From Brevundimonas sp. SORGH_AS_0993 (lineage in GTDB: Bacteria; Pseudomonadota; Alphaproteobacteria; Caulobacterales; Caulobacteraceae): a stretch of DNA of 64,000 nt. Below the pieces are notes generated by a model. It was given only the letters and a program-made list of their open reading frames with translations. It did not search any database and was not told the origin of the DNA. Of this stretch, positions 9,866 through 17,743 are shown piece after piece. Position 1 is the stretch's first letter. The number at the start of each line of letters is the position of its first letter. The stretch spans positions 2,423,001-2,487,000 of the forward strand of contig NZ_JAUTAH010000001.1 in NCBI RefSeq assembly GCF_030818545.1, written 5' to 3'. A program made the position numbers and the translations under genes.

Positions 9866-10622
9866 TCATTTGGTCCATAGGGTGATGGCGGCGACGAGGC
9901 AGAGCCCGGCGAGATAGTTTCTGGCGGTCTTGTCGTATCGGGTGGCGACGGCGCGGAAGTCCTTGAGGCGGCAGAAGGCGCGTTCGACGTCGTTGCGGAG
10001 CTTGTAGGCGGCGGGGTCGAAGGGGTGTCGGTTCACGCGGTTGATCGTGTTGGGGATCACCGGGGTCGTGCCGCGTTCGCTGAGCAGGCGGCGCAGGGCG
10101 TCGCGGTCTAGGCGCGGTCGGCCAACAGGCTCTGGCTGGGTCGGGCGGCGAGGATCAGGTCGGGGGCCGCGACGATGTCGGACGCCTGGCCGGGCGAGAG
10201 CTGGAGCACACGGGGCCGCCCGGCCTCATCCACCAGCAGATGGACCTTGGTGGTGCGGCCGCCGCGCGAACGGCCTATGGCCTGGAACGCGCCCCCCCTT
10301 TTGCGCCCGCCGCCGAGCGGTGCGCCTTGACCGAGGTCGAGTCGATCATCGCCACGACCGGCGGATCGGCCTCTGCGTTCAGCGCCGTCAGGATCCGCTG
10401 CCACAGGCCCCGCTTGCTCCAGCGGTTATAGCGATTGAACACCGTTGTGTACGGCCCATAGACATCCGGAAGCGCCCGCCAGGGACAGCCCTCGCGCAGC
10501 CGATGCACGATCCCCGAGATCACCCGACGATCATCCACCCGGCGCTTGCCCGTGTAGACCTTGGGCATGTGCGGCTCGATCACCGCCCACTGGGCGTCCG
10601 AGAGCCAAAAGTGATCCGCCAT
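9866..10622 (-). pseudogene. IS5-family DDE transposase, frameshifted
   Basis: Reading leftwards from the ATG at 10622, the first frame (to 10275) encodes ADHFWLSDAQW..., with the first catalytic Asp in AMIDSTSVKAH. A second frame (10404 to 10108) continues with GRSRGGRTTKVH and reaches LLADRA, the second Asp. The A4G7 run at 10292-10302 is a classic -1 programmed frameshift site joining these two, normal for this group. After LLADRA a stop appears because one base is missing near 10107/10108; restoring it gives DRAYDRDALRRLL and joins a third frame (10060 to 9866) carrying the catalytic Glu (NDVERAFCRLKDF). The first two shifts are expected biology; the last is a true lesion or a sequencing error. 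Confidence 0.85.
10292..10302 (-). other. A4G7 slippery site for programmed -1 frameshift
   Basis: On the minus strand the run AAAAGGGGGGG lies exactly where the first transposase frame (codons GCA AAA GGG GGG GCG) must slip back one base to enter the second (GGC GCG TTC). Such A/G runs are the usual frameshift signals in two-frame IS5 transposases. Confidence 0.75.
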
Positions 10623-10683
10623 GTCAAAGCCTCCTCAGAAGCTTGAATCACAGCAGATCAATCAACTCAATTGGGTACGGACC

Positions 10684-12076
10684 CTAGTTCACGACCCCAA
10701 AAAGGAACTGTGGCGGGTCACAGGGGGATGGCGGGGCCGGTTTTCCCATGCCCTGTATTTCGATCCCCGGGACCCGGCCTCGGCGTGCTGGAATCCCCTG
10801 GCGGAAATCCGGCCGGGACCGGGGGAGCTGGCTCAGTTCCAGAGACTGGTGGCGATCCTCTCCGATCCCGGTGGCGCACGCGACGATGAGGCGATCTGGG
10901 ACAAGGCGGCGTCCGAGATCCTAGAAGCCGCCATCCTGCATGTCCTCTACACAGCCGAAGACGCCGACAAGACCCTGGTGACGGTGCGCGAGCTGTTGGC
11001 TGATCTGAACGATGCGGCCGAGGTCATGAGCCGCACCCTGCATCGTCCGGGACCGGACGGTGAGCCCGAGCCCCATCCGTTCATCCTCACCGCCGTGAAA
11101 GGCTATGCGGCGATGCATGACCGGTTCCGGACCTCGGTCCAGGGCACCGCGCGCTCCTATCTCAAATGGCTTGCGGGCGACGATGTCGAGCGGGCGCTAT
11201 CGGTGTCGGACTTCAGCCTTGGCGATCTGATATGTGCGAAGTCGCCGATGTCGCTCTACGTCCAGGTCGCGCCGGCGGACGCCGCCGCACTGCGGCCTCT
11301 GGTGCGCCTGTTCTTCTATGCCGCCGCCCAGGCGCTCACGGTTCACGAAAGCGAGGATGCCGCCGGCCGCTCCAAACAGCATCGATTGCTGATGCTGATG
11401 GACGAGTTTCCTCTGCTCGGGCGGGTCAGCTTCTTCGAGAAATCGCTGCGGCTCCTGAGTGGCTATGGGGTCAAGGTGATGTTCGTGGCCCAGTCATTGA
11501 ACGACATCGTGGAGACCTACGGGGTCAACAACACCATCCTCGACAACTGCGCCGTCTTCACCTCTTTTTCGGCGCTCGATCCCCTGACCCAGGACAAGGT
11601 CTCCAAACTCACGGGGACGGTGGCGGAAGCGCGCAGGAGCCGAGTTCTCCGGCCGGTCTGGCCGGTGGGGCGCAGCACGGTGTCGCGCTCCGAGATCGAA
11701 CGGCCTCTGATGGAGCCGGGTGAGATCCGCGCCCTCCCGGATGACCAGCAACTGGTCTTCGACGGGCCGGCGGCCCCTGAAGACCGCCAAGCTTCTCTAC
11801 GACAAGGTTCGGCCGTTTCGTGATCGCGCCGATGAGGCTCCGCACGATCAGGCGTCGGGTGTCGATGCGCCAGGGCGGTCCCCGCATCCCTGGGCGGGCC
11901 GCCGCAGCCTGGGTGAGGATGCACAGGCCGGCCTTCCTCTCTTCAAGGAGGTGGCTGCCGCCATGGACGACAAGAAGACGGTGGCCCGCGTCGCTGAGGC
12001 CTACAGCCGCGTGGCCGAGGCGATGGCGGCCGAGAAGGCGGCCCTGGATCACCTGCAAGGACTCCCCCATGACTAG
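10684..12076 (+). pseudogene. traG: traG/virD4 coupling protein, 5'-truncated and frameshifted
   Basis: Remnant of the conjugative coupling ATPase that links relaxosome and type IV secretion channel. The homologous sequence begins at the IS border (VHDPKKELWRVTGGW) and lacks the N-terminal membrane anchor and Walker A domain. The Walker B region is intact (LLMLMDEFPLLG), as is the downstream motif VMFVAQSLNDI. Near 11763 the frame is lost: after QQLVF the expected GRRPLKTAKLLYDKVRPF continues in another frame, which runs to a stop at 12076. The original frame ends at 11823. Two independent lesions mean no functional coupling protein can be made. The adjacent ribbon-helix-helix and trbB genes match the usual order of alphaproteobacterial conjugative elements. 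Confidence 0.85.
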
Positions 12077-12518
12077 ACGCGCCGCTCCGACCTGCCGGGT
12101 TCAGGTCTATCTCAACGATCCGAAGGTGGTGACCGGTCTGAACCGGGAGGCCCGGGCCGGACGGATGCCGCTGAGCCAGGCGGCCGGACGCGCCATCGCG
12201 CGCGGTCTGCAGAAGAGCTCTCATGCCGACCCGGACGATCGGCTTCTTTTGCTGGAGCAGTCCCTGAAGGGGCATATGCGGTCCTCGGCGAGAGACCTGC
12301 AGATCGTTCAGGAACTCCTCATCGAAGTCGCGCGCGCCTTCTTCCTGCGCCTTCCCGACGCCATCGTGGATCAGGATCCGACCGTCCAGGCGGCTGTCGA
12401 TCGCCGGATCGAGACCCTCCTGGATGCGACGGCGGCGCGTATCGTTGCGGGACGAGGCCACAGGGATCCGGAAGAGACGGTCGCGGAGGAGCCCCGGTCC
12501 TTTGGCGCGGCGGTCTGA
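12069..12518 (+). CDS. Ribbon-helix-helix (CopG-like) protein of the conjugation cluster
   Basis: A 149-residue protein whose N-terminus (CRVQVYLNDPKVVTGLNREA) resembles the beta-strand plus helix of ribbon-helix-helix DNA-binding proteins, followed by a mostly helical C-terminal part. Genes annotated as CopG-family regulators commonly sit between traG and trbB in alphaproteobacterial conjugative elements, as here. The ATG at 12069 overlaps the stop of the alternative traG frame (TAG at 12074-12076), and the stop TGA at 12516-12518 is one base from the trbB ATG, indicating one transcription unit. The ORF is intact although traG upstream is not. DNA binding is inferred from fold and context. 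Confidence 0.7.
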   Translation: MTRRAAPTCRVQVYLNDPKVVTGLNREARAGRMPLSQAAGRAIARGLQKSSHADPDDRLLLLEQSLKGHMRSSARDLQIVQELLIEVARAFFLRLPDAIVDQDPTVQAAVDRRIETLLDATAARIVAGRGHRDPEETVAEEPRSFGAAV

Positions 12519-12519
12519 G

Positions 12520-13485
12520 ATGAGCGCCCATCCCATCGTCGCGGAGCGGAAACTTCAGGCGCTGCGCCATGCGCTCGGCGACACCATTCTGTCGGCGCTC
12601 GTGGCGACCGATGTCGTTGAGATCTTGGCCAATCCGGATGGCCGTATCATCCTGGACCGGATTGGATCCGGGCGAGAGGACACCGGCGAGGTGCTCGCGA
12701 GCGATGCGCGTGAACGGGTCATACGTCTTGTCGCGGACTACGTCGGAGAACCCGTGGTCCGCGAAGACCCACGCCTCGCAGGCGTTCTTCCCGGTAGCGG
12801 CGAGCGGTTTCAGGGCCTCGTGCCGCCCGTCGCTCTCGCGCCGGCCTTTTCCATCCGCAAACGTCCCGCCTCTGTCTGGAGACTGGAAGACTATGTGCGC
12901 GACGGCGTGATGACCGAGGACCAGGCCTCCGGCCTGAAGGCCGCCGTGGTCGCGCGACGCAATATCCTGATCTCGGGCGGTACGGGGTCCGGCAAGACGA
13001 CGCTCGCCAATGCCCTGTTGGCCGAACCCGCCTTTGCAGGGGATCGGGTGTTCATGATCGAGGACACGCCGGAGCTACAGTGTTCCGCCTGGGATACGGT
13101 GTCGGTGCTGACGCGGCGTTCGCCCCGACCGATCGGCGTGGCGGATCTGGTCCGGGACGCCCTGCGGATGCGGCCCGACCGGATCGTCGTCGGCGAAATG
13201 CGCGACGGCGCCGCGGCGCTGGAAACCCTCAAGAGCTGGAATACCGGTCATCCCGGCGGGCTGTCGACGATCCATGCGAACTCGGCCGGGGACGCTCTGC
13301 GGCGGATCGAGGATCTGGTTTCGGAGGTCGCCGCCGTCGTCCCGACGCGGGCCATCGGACAGGCCGTGGACGTCATCGTCCAGATCCGTAGAACTTCTAG
13401 CGGCCGAGAGGTCGAGGCCATCCTCGCCGTGGAGGGATTTGAAGACGGCGACTATAAGGTGTCGGCCATCGGGCGCGGCGATTAG
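12520..13485 (+). CDS. trbB: Conjugal transfer ATPase TrbB (VirB11-like)
   Basis: A 321-residue secretion ATPase of the VirB11/TrbB family, which as a hexamer powers assembly of the mating-pair apparatus at the inner membrane. It shows the N-terminal domain, a Walker A motif (ISGGTGSGKTTLANALL, about residues 148-164), the Asp box (FMIEDTPELQ), the Walker B region (RIVVGEMRDGAAA) and the His box (GHPGGLSTIHANS). The start at 12520 follows the upstream stop by one base. The usual next gene, trbC, is displaced by an inverted hipBA module. The ORF looks intact, but the surrounding system is not, so it probably has no working partner here. Confidence 0.92.
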   Translation: MSAHPIVAERKLQALRHALGDTILSALVATDVVEILANPDGRIILDRIGSGREDTGEVLASDARERVIRLVADYVGEPVVREDPRLAGVLPGSGERFQGLVPPVALAPAFSIRKRPASVWRLEDYVRDGVMTEDQASGLKAAVVARRNILISGGTGSGKTTLANALLAEPAFAGDRVFMIEDTPELQCSAWDTVSVLTRRSPRPIGVADLVRDALRMRPDRIVVGEMRDGAAALETLKSWNTGHPGGLSTIHANSAGDALRRIEDLVSEVAAVVPTRAIGQAVDVIVQIRRTSSGREVEAILAVEGFEDGDYKVSAIGRGD

Positions 13486-13501
13486 CCGATCTAATCGCCG
13501 C
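13475..13501. terminator. Hairpin at the convergent trbB/hipA ends
   Basis: GCGGCGATTAG, a 5-base spacer CCGAT and CTAATCGCCGC form a perfect 11-bp inverted repeat. The left arm includes the trbB stop codon. It sits between convergent trbB and hipA and could end transcription from either side, but there is no T run, so this is tentative. Confidence 0.45.
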
Positions 13502-13540
13502 AGAACATGCGGTGATCAGGCCCGCATATAGTCTTGTCGG

Positions 13541-14842
13541 CTAGAGTGATGACGGGAAGGCCTCGCCCCGGTTGGCGGGACCCTCATCCTCTTCGGCGTC
13601 GTCGTCTCGCCGGGCATTGCGGCCGACGAGCGCCGCCCTTGCGAGGATGTCTTGCGCCAGCCCTTCCAGATGCGCGCCCGGACCGGCGGGCATGGCGCGG
13701 ACCGCTTCGACAGCCCCTTCAAGTTCGCGCTGGATCCGGTCGGTCAGGGCGACCACCCTGCGCACTGTCGCCGCAGGCGCCAGTGCGCAGGCTTCAGCCA
13801 TCCGCCGCCAGTGCCGCGCCTGGATGTGGCGGCCCCGGACCTGGCCGCCCACGGCCTGGGCGTGGTTTTGCGTAATGCCGTCCCAGGACAGGCCTGACAT
13901 CAGATCATAGAGGGGCGCCAGTCGCGGCGCGTCCGACGACAGAAGGATCGAATAGTTCTTGGCGTGGGAATCGACGTTGCCGACGGCGATGTTGAAGATC
14001 ACGGCGTCCAGAAGCCGGGTGATGTCCACCGCAGTCATATGGTCTCTGACCAGGGTGAACATGGCAGCGAGCGACACGCCCGGAACACCGACCTGGCTGC
14101 GTTCGTATTTGGCGCCAGGCGGCAGTCCGAGAGCCTGGCAGAAATCTTCCTGATGCAGGCGAACGGTCTGTCCGTCTTGGCGCTGCCGATCATAGCGCTC
14201 GACGAGGAGATAGCTCCGCTGGCCGGCCCGACCGGTGGTGACCGGGGCGACTTGCAGGCGGCAACGATCGGCCAGCACCATGCAGAGCGCCTCACTCTGG
14301 ACGCTGCCGGGAAGGCGCGGATTGTCCGGCTTGAGGATGTGGGTCGAGGGCGCGCCGTTCATCGGCACGGCGAGGGCGTCGCTGATGCGCGCCACGGGGA
14401 GCTTGTCCTGGGCGCCGGCCAGACTCATGGTCACGCCCTCCTCGCCGGCGAGGAAGGGTTTGCGCGGCAGGTCGGTGATGATCCGCTCCAGATCGGCCTC
14501 GCTCTCGATCCGACGATAGTCACCCGGGGCGACGCGCGGTCCGCCGACACGCAGGGCGCCCGCCAGATCCCCCCCGGTCGCCGAGATCAGGCCGAGGATG
14601 TCCTCCTGGGCGACGCCGAGCGCGCGCTGCATGGCGCGCATGGGCTCGCCTTCGGGCAGGAGGTTCATGACCCAGGGCATCGCGACCTCGGGCGGCCAGT
14701 CGGCGCGGTCGAGCGGCATGGAGAGCGAGGCCGGAAAGGCGTTCGCCGCCTCGCGCCAGGTATCCTGATAGGTCAAGGTCAGGCCTTGAGGCGTGGCGTC
14801 GATCTCGGCGATCGGGGTCTCGGCGTAATACAGCGTGGGCAT
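13541..14842 (-). CDS. hipA: HipA-family serine/threonine kinase toxin
   Basis: A 433-residue HipA-type kinase. E. coli HipA phosphorylates GltX; targets differ among relatives, so none is assigned. Visible features are the N-terminal HipA domain (LYYAETPIAEI...SLSMPL), the ATP-binding loop region (SLAGAQDKLPVA), THILKPD, the LVERYDR strand, HQEDFCQALG, the catalytic loop GNVDSHAKNYSIL with catalytic Asp, and the Mg-binding Asp in APLYDLMS. All key residues appear present, so it is probably active. Its ATG overlaps the hipB stop (ATGA). The pair lies in reverse orientation between trbB and trbC, a cargo position in the conjugation operon. Confidence 0.92.
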   Translation of the reverse strand: MPTLYYAETPIAEIDATPQGLTLTYQDTWREAANAFPASLSMPLDRADWPPEVAMPWVMNLLPEGEPMRAMQRALGVAQEDILGLISATGGDLAGALRVGGPRVAPGDYRRIESEADLERIITDLPRKPFLAGEEGVTMSLAGAQDKLPVARISDALAVPMNGAPSTHILKPDNPRLPGSVQSEALCMVLADRCRLQVAPVTTGRAGQRSYLLVERYDRQRQDGQTVRLHQEDFCQALGLPPGAKYERSQVGVPGVSLAAMFTLVRDHMTAVDITRLLDAVIFNIAVGNVDSHAKNYSILLSSDAPRLAPLYDLMSGLSWDGITQNHAQAVGGQVRGRHIQARHWRRMAEACALAPAATVRRVVALTDRIQRELEGAVEAVRAMPAGPGAHLEGLAQDILARAALVGRNARRDDDAEEDEGPANRGEAFPSSL

Positions 14843-15054
14843 CAGGCGCGCTTCGCCGTGTTTTCGAGCCGCAACCCGACGGCCTTGGCGGCAGCGAGCG
14901 CCTTGCCCAGCTGCGCCGTGGCCTTGCCGCCTTCCAGATCCACGATGAAACGCTCTCCTGTTCCGATCGCCAGGGCGAGATCGCGTTGGGTCAGCCTGAG
15001 CGCCTTGCGGGCTTCGGCGATTTGCAGGCCGAGATCGTGAGCGGTGGTGATCAT
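14842..15054 (-). CDS. hipB: HipB-family antitoxin (Xre-type HTH)
   Basis: A 70-residue helix-turn-helix protein: the HTH is LGLQIAEARKALRLTQRDLA followed by GTGERFIVDLEGGK. It should neutralise the adjacent HipA and repress the operon. The ATG at 15054 is preferred over a start at 15144 because a ribosome-binding sequence (GGAAG) lies 6-7 bases upstream and the longer form would run through the operator repeats. The stop codon overlaps hipA's ATG. Three near-identical palindromes lie directly upstream, and the nearest covers the ribosome-binding site, which fits tight autorepression. Confidence 0.88.
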   Translation of the reverse strand: MITTAHDLGLQIAEARKALRLTQRDLALAIGTGERFIVDLEGGKATAQLGKALAAAKAVGLRLENTAKRA

Positions 15055-15057
15055 GTG

Positions 15058-15175
15058 TTCTTCCCGATCGGTAAGATAGTTCGGGAATGTCGTGTATTCA
15101 AGGCATATCTTCCCGATCGGTAAGATCGGGTGTCTGTCCTGCACGATACTTTGAAAACATCCCGATCGGTAAGAT
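15058..15175. promoter_or_regulatory. Three operator-like palindromes, 49 bp apart, upstream of hipB
   Basis: Near-identical 20-base sites lie at 15058-15077, 15107-15126 and 15156-15175. The middle one is ATCTTCCCGATCGGTAAGAT, a palindrome except for one base pair; the other two differ only in the first few bases. Their starts are exactly 49 bases apart. HipB proteins bind several palindromes upstream of hipBA in E. coli, so these are very likely HipB operators. The site nearest the gene covers the hipB ribosome-binding site. Confidence 0.8.
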
Positions 15176-15626
15176 TTCTGGCGGGTTCGCCCGGTCGACG
15201 TTCCGCTTTCCGGAGTGCAATCCGGAAGCGGGAGGGTGGCGATGGACCTGCAAAAGGCGTCTTGGCGATCAGGCCGGGGCTTGCCGGGACCTGGGTCCGC
15301 GATGCAGTTGCCGAGGCGGCGATCTCACCAGGACGTCGGCTTGGGTCGACGGTGTGATTGCCGTCGCTCGCAATGAGACTGTGGCGATCCTGCGAGAAAC
15401 CAGGGTGGGCGGGCCTTTAAGGCAAGTCTTCGAAAGTCGCCTTGAAGCAAGTTCAGAAGGCGAACTGCAAGTCACGGCGAATCCATCTGAAGAGTTGAAA
15501 TGACTTTCTCAAGAATTGCATCTAACCCGCTTATAAATAATCACGGCATGTGTTGATGGACTGTGGATATATTTGCTTGCGATGTGATGCATCGCGCTGA
15601 GACGCGTTGAACACAGGAAGCAAATC
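15176..15626. other. Intergenic region between hipB operators and trbC
   Basis: About 450 bases without a supported gene. The last 130 bases are AT-richer (for example CTTATAAATAATCACG near 15529-15544) and carry a small inverted repeat (GCGATG...CATCGC near 15577-15593) and a ribosome-binding site AGGAAG just before trbC. This suggests trbC has its own promoter now that hipBA separates it from trbB. Confidence 0.45.
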
Positions 15627-15947
15627 ATGCGTGGGATACTTAGGAGCCGCCTTATCGGCGCGACGATTTCGTGCGGCCTGCTGATCGCCGGGCCTGCTTT
15701 TGCCGGTGGGTCCGGCATGCCTTGGGAAGGCCCGCTCCAGCAGGTCGTCCAGTCCATAACCGGGCCGGTGGTCCAGGCCGCCGCCGTCGTGGCGGTCGTC
15801 GTCTTCGGCGCCGGAATCGCGATGAGCGAGAACGGCTCGTCGATGCGTCGCGGCCTCGGCATCATGTTCGGCCTGTCCATCGCCTTCGCGGCCTCGACCT
15901 TCTTCCTCGACTTCTTCGGTTTCGCCGGCGGCGCGGAGATCGGGTGA
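15627..15947 (+). CDS. trbC: TrbC/VirB2-type conjugal pilin
   Basis: A 106-residue pilin precursor: signal peptide with core ISCGLLIAGPAFAGG and AFA|GG cleavage near residue 27, then two hydrophobic helices (VVQAAAVVAVVVFGAGIAM and LGIMFGLSIAFAASTFFLDF) around a short polar loop. This is the layout of VirB2/TrbC pilins, the subunits of the mating pilus. A ribosome-binding site AGGAAG precedes the ATG. The stop overlaps trbD's start by one base (TGATG). The ORF is intact, but the downstream channel genes are deleted, so no pilus assembly is expected from this locus alone. Confidence 0.88.
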   Translation: MRGILRSRLIGATISCGLLIAGPAFAGGSGMPWEGPLQQVVQSITGPVVQAAAVVAVVVFGAGIAMSENGSSMRRGLGIMFGLSIAFAASTFFLDFFGFAGGAEIG

Positions 15948-16210
15948 TGGAGCCGCATCCCGACGGCTGGGAGCTGCCTGTCGCCCAGGCCCTGACCGAT
16001 CCGGTCCTGATGGCCGGCATGCCGCGGGCGTACGCCATCGCAATGGGCACGATCGCCATGGTGCTGGGCCTGGCGCTCCGGATCTGGTGGCTCGGCCTGC
16101 TGTGGTGGGCGGCCGCCCACGCCATCGGCCTGTGGGCCGCGCGCAGCGATCGGCGCTTCTTCGATGTCCTGCGGCGTCATCTGGCGCTGCCCGGCCATCT
16201 GGACGTCTGA
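15947..16210 (+). CDS. trbD: Conjugal transfer protein TrbD (VirB3-like)
   Basis: An 87-residue inner-membrane protein of the TrbD/VirB3 family, a small component of the type IV secretion core. A short N-terminal segment containing DPVLMAGMPRAYAI is followed by two close hydrophobic stretches (about 33-60) and a basic tail (RRHLALPGHLDV). The start overlaps the trbC stop, and the trbE remnant begins two bases after its own stop, so trbC-trbD-trbE form one operon. The length is typical and no damage is visible. Confidence 0.85.
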   Translation: MEPHPDGWELPVAQALTDPVLMAGMPRAYAIAMGTIAMVLGLALRIWWLGLLWWAAAHAIGLWAARSDRRFFDVLRRHLALPGHLDV

Positions 16211-16212
16211 CC

Positions 16213-16728
16213 ATGCGGTTCCTGGAAGAGCAGCGTCGCCGTCCGGCCGTTCTCGCGGACCATCTGCCCTGGGCCGCCCTGGCGGCGCCGGGCGTGGTTC
16301 TCAACAAGGACGGCTCCTTCACGACCGGCTTCCGGTTCCACGGCCCCGATCTCGAATCCTCGACCGAGGACGAGCTGATGGCGGTACAGGCGCGCCTGAA
16401 CAATGCGCTCAGGCGGCTGGGTACGGGGTGGTGCCTGCACATGGAAGCCCGCCGCCGGGAGGCGGCGCCCTATCACGAAAGCGGCTTCGACCTCGACGTG
16501 GCCTGGCTGATGGACGCGGAACGCCGCGGCCGTTTCGAGACCCGCGAGCCGGCGTTCGAGACCGACTTCCGCCTCGCCCTGACCTGGCTGCCGCCGGCGG
16601 ACGAGACCCGCGCGCTCGAGCGCTGGCTCTTCGACGGGCTGTCGCGCAAGGGCGCGGACTGGCGCACGGCGCTGGACGCCTTCCGTCGCGAATCGGACAC
16701 GACCTTCGATCTCCTGGCCGCCGCCCTG
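16213..16728 (+). pseudogene. trbE: trbE ATPase, N-terminal stump only
   Basis: The first ~172 residues match the N-terminal domain of TrbE/VirB4 ATPases (DHLPWAALAAPGVVLNKDGS, ARLNNALRRLGTGW, ESDTTFDLLAAAL). A full protein has more than 800 residues with Walker motifs; none of these remain. At about 16728 the reading frame passes directly into the protease domain of traF without a stop, so a deletion has removed most of trbE and, judging from usual gene order, trbJ, trbL, trbF, trbG and trbI. This explains why the element cannot build a secretion channel. Confidence 0.85.
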
Positions 16729-17120
16729 GTGAACGAGAGCGCGAGCCTGCCCAAGGGGCTCTATGTGCGGGCGATCGGCGCGGCGCCGCAGCGCGGGGCC
16801 GTCGTGGCCCTGCCTCAACCGACCTCGGTCAGGGCCTATCTCGGGCGCCTGGGTCTGCCGCCCGAGGTGCTGCTGATCAAAAGGGTCGCCGCGACGGCGG
16901 GCGAGCGGGTCTGCCGCGTCGGGGATCGCCTGGCCGCGCCGGGGCGGGTGGTGCGGGTTCGATCCCGGGATCGGCAGGGCGTCGCGCGGACTGCCGCCGC
17001 CTCGATGCGGGCGAGGTCTTCCTCCTGGGCGACACCGCCGCGAGTTTCGACAGCCGCTATTTCGGGCCGGTCCGGGCGGATCGGCTTGAGGGGGTCTTCT
17101 GGGAGGTCCTGACATGGTGA
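16729..17120 (+). pseudogene. traF: traF S26-family peptidase, truncated and frameshifted
   Basis: From about 16729 the frame inherited from trbE encodes the S26 peptidase TraF, which matures or cyclises conjugal pilin. Visible are the catalytic Ser region (NESASLPKGLYV) and the general-base Lys region (LLIKRVAATAGERVC). The N-terminal membrane segment is missing. Near 16970-16985 the frame shifts: the expected continuation CRRLDAGEVFLLGDTAASFD and SRYFGPVRADRLEG lies in a different frame ending at 17120, while the current frame ends at 17112. It is thus a double mutant, although both catalytic residues survive. Confidence 0.82.
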
Positions 17121-17743
17121 TCGACTCTCGCCGGGCCGTCGTCGCGGTCTGGCTGGCCCTCGGCGCGCTCGGCGGCGTCGCCTCGGCCCAGGCTCCGCGG
17201 GCGGCTGTGGACTGGAGGGCGGCGGGCGGCGACCTGTTCGGCCGATCTCCGCCCGCCGCGACGCTGGTCGGTCCGGACGAGGAGGCGACCCCTCGGCTGC
17301 CCGACCTCGACCAGCCCTTCGCCGCGATGATCGACGAGGCGGCGGCCCTGCACGCCCTGGATCCCAAGCTGCTTCATGCGGTGGTGATCGTCGAAAGCGG
17401 CTACGAGTCCCGGGCCCGGTCGCCGGCCGGGGCGGGCGGGCTGACCCAGCTGATGCTGGGCACGGCGGCTGAACTGGGCGTCGGCGACCGGTTCGACCCC
17501 CGGCAGAACCTCCGGGGCGGGGCGGCCTATCTCGCGCGTCAGATGCTCCGTTTCGGGGATCTGAGGCTGGCCCTCGCCGCCTATAACGCCGGCCCCGCGC
17601 GCGTGGCGGGTCTGGGACGGGTTCCCGATCTCTCGGAGACCCAGGCCTATGTGTCGGCGGTCGTCGATTGTTATCTGGCGCTCACGGTCGGTCGGCGCGC
17701 CCGGACCGCCAGGGACTGCCGTCCGCCGCGGAGCGACCCATGA
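17114..17743 (+). CDS. VirB1-like lytic transglycosylase
   Basis: A 209-residue secreted muramidase that would open peptidoglycan for the conjugation machine. A signal peptide (core VVAVWLALGALGGVASA, cleaved near residue 25) is followed by an SLT domain with the catalytic Glu in VIVESGYESRARS, then SPAGAGGLTQLM and the AYNAGP motif. The ATG at 17114 lies within the overlapping end of traF. The stop overlaps the start of the next gene (ATGA). Its place after traF matches alphaproteobacterial conjugative elements. The ORF is intact. Confidence 0.9.
   Translation: MVIDSRRAVVAVWLALGALGGVASAQAPRAAVDWRAAGGDLFGRSPPAATLVGPDEEATPRLPDLDQPFAAMIDEAAALHALDPKLLHAVVIVESGYESRARSPAGAGGLTQLMLGTAAELGVGDRFDPRQNLRGGAAYLARQMLRFGDLRLALAAYNAGPARVAGLGRVPDLSETQAYVSAVVDCYLALTVGRRARTARDCRPPRSDP

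Larger units (their letters stand above)
9857..10683 (-). mobile_element. IS5-family (IS427-like group) insertion sequence, 827 bp
   Basis: The ends are imperfect inverted repeats: GGTCCGGACTCATTTG on the left against GGTCCGTACCCAATTG (reverse complement) on the right, with three mismatches. The element is flanked on both sides by CTAG (9853-9856 and 10684-10687), the kind of 4-base target duplication expected for the IS427 group of IS5. It carries one DDE transposase in two overlapping frames with an A4G7 slippery stretch, plus a further one-base disruption, so this copy is probably inactive. It abuts the truncated traG. Membership in IS5 rests on the transposase sequence and is confident; the subgroup is inferred. 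Confidence 0.88.

Noticed and set aside
16087..17112. A single 341-residue protein covering trbE and traF
   Set aside because: The ATG at 16087 is inside trbD in another frame. The product would be a chimera of two unrelated families that also loses frame before the traF end, so it is annotated as two pseudogenes.
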